Of a stretch of 64,000 nt of DNA, positions 59,605-64,000 are shown piece by piece (the stretch's first letter is position 1; the number at the start of each line of letters is the position of its first letter). Where the stretch lies: the NCBI RefSeq assembly GCF_029814175.1, contig NZ_CP122312.1, positions 1,798,001 through 1,862,000 of the forward strand. The letters run 5' to 3'. The translations under genes were made by a program, and so were the position numbers. The stretch is from Halospeciosus flavus (GTDB taxonomy: Archaea > Halobacteriota > Halobacteria > Halobacteriales > Halobacteriaceae). Under the pieces are notes generated by a model, which saw only the letters and a program-made list of their open reading frames with translations, made no database searches and was not told where the DNA came from.

Positions 59605-61365
59605 ATGGACCTACAGGACTACTGGGGAGTCGGTCCCAAGACGGCCGACCTGCTGGCGTCGACGCTCGGTACGGACGCCGCCGTCGACGCCATCGAGTCG
59701 GCGGACGTGCGAGCGCTCGTCGACGCGGGCCTCCCCCGCGGGCGGGCGACGCGCATCCTCCGTCGGGCGAACGGGGACGGGGGACTCGACCTCCTCGCCA
59801 CCGACGACACCCGCGACGTGTACAAGTCGGTGCTCTCGGTCGCGCGCGACTACGCGCTGACCGAACACGCCGCCGACCGCGTGCAAGTGCTCACACCCCT
59901 CCACGACGCCGACGCCATCGAAGACCGTCTCGACCGGGTCGTCGCCGCCCGCGAGACGTGGGAGCGCCTCTCCGACGACGAACGGGCCGCCGTCGAGGCC
60001 ACGTTCGCCGACCACGACGGACGCGACGACGAGGGGTCGGCCGTCGAGACGGCACTCGCCCTCGTCGACCAGGGTCGGACCGAGGGACCGTTCGCCCCGC
60101 TGGCCGACCTCGACGCCGACGCGCTGGCCGACGCGGCGGACGCACTCCGATTCCTCGACCAAACGGGCGACGAACCGTCGGTCCGTGAGGGTGCCGACGA
60201 CGACCTCGACCGCCTCCGCGACGCCCGAGACGGCGTCGAACGCCACGAACGCCGCTCCGGCGAAGTGGTCGACGCGGTGAAGGAGAGCGGCGCACGCGAC
60301 CCCCGCGAGTTCCGGGAGGCGCTGGTCGAGTACGTCACCGACGAGACGGCGGTCGGACCGGGCCGCGTCCGCGAGCACACCGCCGACGACGCCCGCGACG
60401 CGGCGGACTTCGTCTCGGGGTCGCTGCGGAATCTCGCCGACGCGCTCCGCGAGGCGGTCGCGACACGCGAGGAAGCGGTCGCCGCCGACCTCCGCGAAGA
60501 CATCGACGAGGCGCGGGCGGACGTCGACGCCGCCGTCGCCGCCGTCTCGGACATCGCCTTCTTCCTCTCACTCGCCCGCTTCGCCGCCGCCTTCGACCTG
60601 ACGCGCCCCGAGGTCGTCACCGACCGCGACGCACTGGCCGTCGAGGGCGCACGGAACCTCGCACTCGAGACGGCCGACGGCGGGTCGGTCGCACCGGTCA
60701 CCTACGGTCTCGGCGACCACGGCGCGACCGGCCCGCCGTCGGGCGACCGCGTGTCGGTCCTCACGGGGGCGAACTCCGGCGGGAAGACGACCCTCCTGGA
60801 GACGCTCTGTCAGACCGCCCTGCTCACCCACCTCGGGCTCCCGGTGCCGGCCGAGCGTGCCGAGGTGAGTCCGGTCGACGCCGTCGTCTTCCACCGCCGC
60901 CACGCGAGTTTCAACGCGGGCGTCCTGGAGACGACGCTCCGCTCGGTCGTCCCACCGCTCGCCGACGACGGTCGGACGCTCATGCTCGTCGACGAGTTCG
61001 AGGCCATCACCGAACCGGGCCGGGCGGCCGACCTCCTCCACGGACTCGTCACGCTGACGGCCGACCGCGGCGACCTCGGCGTCTACGTCACCCACCTCGC
61101 GGACGACGTCGACCCGCTCCCCGAAGTGGCCCGGACGGACGGCATCTTCGCGGAGGGACTCGACGCCGAACTGGACCTCGAAGTCGACTACCAGCCGCGT
61201 TTCGGCGTCGTCGGCAAGTCCACGCCGGAGTTCATCGTCTCCCGCCTCGTCGCCGACGCAGACGACCGAGACGAGCGGGCCGCCTTCGAGACGCTCGCGG
61301 AGTCCGTCGGGAAAGACGTCGTCGAGCGGACGCTCGCCGACGCCGAGACCGGCCGAGAAGAGTAG
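59605..61365 (+). CDS. mutS5: short MutS-like ATPase with helix-hairpin-helix (MutS5-type)
   Basis: This 586-residue protein lacks MutS mismatch-binding domain I. It starts with a helix-hairpin-helix (YWGVGPKTADLLASTLG, residues 6-22), followed by an alpha-helical/coiled region (about 80-330). A MutS-type ABC ATPase follows, with LTGANSGGKTTLLETLCQ (Walker A), and a Walker-B-like LMLVDEFEAITEPGRA in place of DEVGRGT. Haloarchaeal MutS5 paralogues have this shape; their role in repair is unresolved. It is the third MutS-family gene in the window. Confidence 0.82.
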   Translation: MDLQDYWGVGPKTADLLASTLGTDAAVDAIESADVRALVDAGLPRGRATRILRRANGDGGLDLLATDDTRDVYKSVLSVARDYALTEHAADRVQVLTPLHDADAIEDRLDRVVAARETWERLSDDERAAVEATFADHDGRDDEGSAVETALALVDQGRTEGPFAPLADLDADALADAADALRFLDQTGDEPSVREGADDDLDRLRDARDGVERHERRSGEVVDAVKESGARDPREFREALVEYVTDETAVGPGRVREHTADDARDAADFVSGSLRNLADALREAVATREEAVAADLREDIDEARADVDAAVAAVSDIAFFLSLARFAAAFDLTRPEVVTDRDALAVEGARNLALETADGGSVAPVTYGLGDHGATGPPSGDRVSVLTGANSGGKTTLLETLCQTALLTHLGLPVPAERAEVSPVDAVVFHRRHASFNAGVLETTLRSVVPPLADDGRTLMLVDEFEAITEPGRAADLLHGLVTLTADRGDLGVYVTHLADDVDPLPEVARTDGIFAEGLDAELDLEVDYQPRFGVVGKSTPEFIVSRLVADADDRDERAAFETLAESVGKDVVERTLADAETGREE

Positions 61366-61372
61366 CGCTCCG

Positions 61373-61618
61373 TCACTCGCTCGACGACCGACCGAGTCGC
61401 CGGAGCACCGCCACGACGGCGGCGACGGCGGCGAGGCCGACCGCGGCCAGCGCGACGGTCCGCGTGTGGTCCGTCCGGGTCGCCGACGCCTCGACGCGTT
61501 CGCCGCACGCGCGACAGCGGTAGTCGGAGACGCGCCACCCGGCGCCGGTGGCGTACTGTGGTTGCATCTCCCCGACCGCGCCGCAGTGTGGACACTCCGT
61601 CGGTGGTTCCGAAGACAT
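61373..61618 (-). CDS. zinc-ribbon single-helix membrane protein
   Basis: This 81-residue protein has an N-terminal zinc ribbon CPHC...CRAC (about residues 9-39), a Thr/Arg loop and a C-terminal membrane helix (VALAAVGLAAVAAVVAVL). Such proteins are common and functionally unassigned in haloarchaea. ATG 61618 (MSSEPPTECPHCG) is preferred over a longer upstream frame. It is convergent with the MutS-like gene by 7 nt. Confidence 0.6.
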   Translation of the reverse strand: MSSEPPTECPHCGAVGEMQPQYATGAGWRVSDYRCRACGERVEASATRTDHTRTVALAAVGLAAVAAVVAVLRRLGRSSSE

Positions 61619-61734
61619 ACGCGGCGCTTCGTCCGGGGCGTGGAAAAGCCGGGTGGCCGGCGGTCGATAGCTGGCAGTCGGCGGTCGGCGACTCTCCGTC
61701 GGACCTTTGTACCCACCAGTCGACCGCGCTAAGT

Positions 61735-63630
61735 ATGGCTGTACCGCCGCTCTCGACGGGGGCGATGGTGGTCTTCGCACTCGTCTTCGTCGCCCTCGTC
61801 CTCTTCGTCACGGAAGCGCTACCCACCGACGTGACGGCCGTCGCCTTACTCGTGACGCTCTACGTCCTCCGCGACTGGACGAACCTCTCGCTCGCGGAGA
61901 CGCTGTCGGGGTTCGCGAGTCCGGCGACCATCACGGTAGTCGCGATGTACATCCTCAGCGAGGGCGTCCAGCGCACGGGCGTCGTCGACCGACTCGGTTC
62001 CCACGTCGCCGCCTTCACCGGGAAGAGCGAGAAACGCCTCCTCGGTGCAACCGTCGGTCTCACCGGTCCGACCGCGGGCGTCATCAACAACACGCCGGTC
62101 GTCGCCGTCTTCATCCCGATGATCTCGGGAATCGCCGAGCGGGCGGGCCTCTCGCGCTCGACGTTCCTCCTCCCGCTCTCCTACGCCGCGATGCTCGGCG
62201 GGACGCTCACGCTGGTCGGGACCTCCACGAACATCCTCGCGAGTGACCTCTCGCGGACGCTCCTCGACCACCCCATCGGGATGTTCGAGTTCACGCCGCT
62301 GGGAATCGTCGTCTTCCTCGTCGGCGCGGCCTACCTCATGACCGTCGCACCCCACCTCGTCCCCGAGCGTGTCCCCGCGGCCGTCGACCTCACCGAGCGC
62401 TTCGAGGTGCAGAACTACCTCGCCCGCGTGGGCGTCCCGGAGGGGTCCGACCTCGTCGGCCGACCGATCGACGAGACCCTCGCCGCCGACGTGGACGGAG
62501 ACACGGACGTCCGGGTCGTCCAGATTCGGCGCGGCGAGGACGTGGTGCCCGTCCCTTCGCCCGAACGGACGGTCGAGGCTGGCGACGTCCTCGTCCTCCA
62601 CGGCCACGCCGACGACGTCGACTCGTTCGTCGCGGCCGCCGGACTCCGGCGACGCTCGCGCGTCCGCGTCGACGAGGACGACCTCCACCACCCGGACGCC
62701 GAGCGCGTCCTCGCGGAACTCGTCCTCACCGGTGGCTCCGAGTTCGTCGGCGAGACCCCCGCCGAGGCGCGCCTCCAGGAGTGGTACGACACGACCGTCC
62801 TCGCGGTCCGGCGGGGCGACGAACTCTACCGGGCGAACGTCGACGACGTCCGCTTCGAGGCCGGCGACGTCCTCCTCGTCCAGACGACGCCCGACGCGCT
62901 CGGCCGCCTCCGCGAGGGTGGCGACGCCATCGTCTCCGACGCGAGCGGCGGCGACCCGACCGAAGTCGTCGAGACGGCCGCAGAACGGGAGGCGAGTACG
63001 GCGGACGAGGAGACGGGCCGCGAGGGACTCCCGCCCCTCTCGCCGAAGACGCCGCTCGCGCTCGGCATCGTCGCCGGCGTCATCGGCGTGGCCGCGCTCG
63101 GCCTCCTCCCCATCGTCGTCGCGGCACTCGGTGGCGTCGTGTTGATGGTCGCGACCGGCTGTCTCACCACCTCGGAGGCCTACGACGCGGTGAGTTGGCG
63201 CGTCTTCTTCCTTCTCGCCGGCGTCCTCCCGCTCGGACTGGCGATGCGTGAGACCGGCGGCGCGGAGTTCCTCGCCGGCCTGCTCGTCTCCGGTGCGGAG
63301 TTCCTCCCCGCCGTCGCGCTGCTCGCGCTGTTCTACCTCCTCACGGGTCTACTCGCCAACGTCATCACGCCCGTCGCGAGCGTCGTGCTGATGATTCCCG
63401 TCGCCGTCGACACCGCCCAGCGCGTCGGTGCGGAGGCGTTCTCCTTCCTGTTGGCCGTGATGTTCGCGTCCAGTGCGGCGTTCATGACGCCCATCGGCTA
63501 CCAGACGAACCTGATGGTGTACGGTCCCGGGGGCTACACCTTCTCGGACTTCCTGCGGGTCGGCGCGCCCCTCCAACTCCTGTTGACCGCGGTGACCGCG
63601 CTCGGTATCGCGGCCATCTGGGGCGTGTAG
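61735..63630 (+). CDS. SLC13/DASS-like permease with RCK_C domains
   Basis: This 631-residue transporter has an N-terminal half of membrane helices with the hairpin GPTAGVINNTPVVAVFIPM and the Thr/Ser-rich GTLTLVGTSTNILAS. Two cytosolic TrkA-C-type (RCK_C) domains (about 205-300 and 310-410) follow, and a second membrane half has NVITPVASVVLMIPV. This split layout is typical of SLC13-related anion transporters of unknown substrate (sulfate, dicarboxylates). ATG 61735 is chosen over an Arg-rich extension from 61558. Confidence 0.82.
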   Translation: MAVPPLSTGAMVVFALVFVALVLFVTEALPTDVTAVALLVTLYVLRDWTNLSLAETLSGFASPATITVVAMYILSEGVQRTGVVDRLGSHVAAFTGKSEKRLLGATVGLTGPTAGVINNTPVVAVFIPMISGIAERAGLSRSTFLLPLSYAAMLGGTLTLVGTSTNILASDLSRTLLDHPIGMFEFTPLGIVVFLVGAAYLMTVAPHLVPERVPAAVDLTERFEVQNYLARVGVPEGSDLVGRPIDETLAADVDGDTDVRVVQIRRGEDVVPVPSPERTVEAGDVLVLHGHADDVDSFVAAAGLRRRSRVRVDEDDLHHPDAERVLAELVLTGGSEFVGETPAEARLQEWYDTTVLAVRRGDELYRANVDDVRFEAGDVLLVQTTPDALGRLREGGDAIVSDASGGDPTEVVETAAEREASTADEETGREGLPPLSPKTPLALGIVAGVIGVAALGLLPIVVAALGGVVLMVATGCLTTSEAYDAVSWRVFFLLAGVLPLGLAMRETGGAEFLAGLLVSGAEFLPAVALLALFYLLTGLLANVITPVASVVLMIPVAVDTAQRVGAEAFSFLLAVMFASSAAFMTPIGYQTNLMVYGPGGYTFSDFLRVGAPLQLLLTAVTALGIAAIWGV

Positions 63631-63660
63631 CATTAAGGGGCCGGCACCCGCCCTTCCGGT

Positions 63661-64000
63661 ATGGTCGACTTCCTCGTCGTCGGGGCCACCCTGCTCTGTG
63701 TGCTCCTGCTGGGCGTCAGTGCCTTCTTCTCCAGCAGCGAGATCGCCGTCTTCTCGCTGCAACTCCACCGTATCGACTCGCTGGTCGAGACCGGCGACGC
63801 GCGGGCGCTCCGCCTCCGGGAACTCCGCGAGGACCCGACCCGTCTGCTCACCACCATCCTCGTCGGCAACAACGTCGTCAACGTCGCCTTCTCGACGGTC
63901 GTCGCGACGCTGTTCGCCGCGACGCTCCCACCCGGCCCAGCCATCGTCGTCGCCACCGTCGTCGCGAGCGTCCTCGTCCTCCTGTTCGGCGAGATCGCGC
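63661..64000 (+). CDS. CNNM/CorC (DUF21) membrane protein, 5' part
   Basis: The gene starts at ATG 63661 and runs off the right edge after 113 codons. The start MVDFLVVGATLLCVLLLGVS is followed by AFFSSSEIAVFSLQLHRID and NNVVNVAFSTVVATLFA, which match the DUF21 domain of CNNM/HlyC-CorC proteins, linked to magnesium or other divalent-cation transport. Later CBS and CorC domains would lie beyond the window. It follows the SLC13-type gene by 30 nt. Confidence 0.8.
   Translation, partial: MVDFLVVGATLLCVLLLGVSAFFSSSEIAVFSLQLHRIDSLVETGDARALRLRELREDPTRLLTTILVGNNVVNVAFSTVVATLFAATLPPGPAIVVATVVASVLVLLFGEIA

Noticed and set aside
1..64000. CRISPR arrays, rRNA genes or replication origin
   Set aside because: No regularly spaced direct repeats, rRNA signatures or Cdc6/Orc1 gene with origin-type repeats were seen in this window.

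Overview
The window is chromosomal DNA from a halophilic archaeon (class Halobacteria). Support comes from the high GC content, very acidic proteins rich in Asp and Glu, TATA boxes placed 25-30 nt upstream of start codons (leaderless transcripts), an intron-containing tRNA-Met, and marker genes: Azf glucose-6-phosphate dehydrogenase, a doublet histone, Rpa2, UbaA, halocyanin and LysW/ArgX. From memory, several blocks (azf; rpa2-histone-hdaI-cca; kdgK/ubaA) follow gene orders known from Haloferax volcanii. I cannot assign a genus.

Layout. 1-9.5 kb: M20 peptidase, MfnA-type decarboxylase, DedA-like protein, a 44-residue small protein, creatininase-family hydrolase, MptD, azf, HtpX, DUF309 protein and tRNA-Arg. 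9.6-14.8 kb: information processing, with rpa2, a histone overlapping a histone-deacetylase homologue, the CCA-adding enzyme, tRNA-Asn and intron-bearing tRNA-Met. 14.8-21.3 kb: the most accessory part, with a stand-alone SRA-like domain, a lipoprotein, a flavin reductase, two tandem type IV pilins (one split by an IS66 element), a probable DsrE relic, Hsp20 and a pentanucleotide repeat tract. 21.4-32.5 kb: metabolism, with an erythromycin-esterase homologue, an Old Yellow Enzyme, a glutaryl-CoA-dehydrogenase/CoA-transferase pair, lactate permease, a beta-propeller and a cysteine synthase. 32.7-37.6 kb: ubaA, a disulfide oxidoreductase, a PGF-CTERM surface protein, kdgK and cspA.

37.9-61.4 kb is rich in DNA mismatch repair: mutL-mutS, a second full-length MutS, a short MutS-like ATPase, and between them the mismatch endonuclease NucS. 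Interleaved are a K+ channel, a partial arginine/lysine carrier-protein operon (lysW-argX-argB-argD without argC), NAD synthesis genes (nadM, nadE), a KaiC-like ATPase, and a copper group (halocyanin and a two-domain multicopper oxidase). The window ends with an SLC13-type transporter and the start of a CNNM/CorC-type membrane protein.

The observations most worth following are: the very young IS66 insertion whose removal restores an intact pilin frame; two leaderless mini-ORFs whose stops overlap or pass the next gene's start; a two-hairpin RNA-like structure at 59.5 kb; the stand-alone SRA-like protein; the concentration of two mismatch-repair systems; and the degenerate GGTGA repeat tract.
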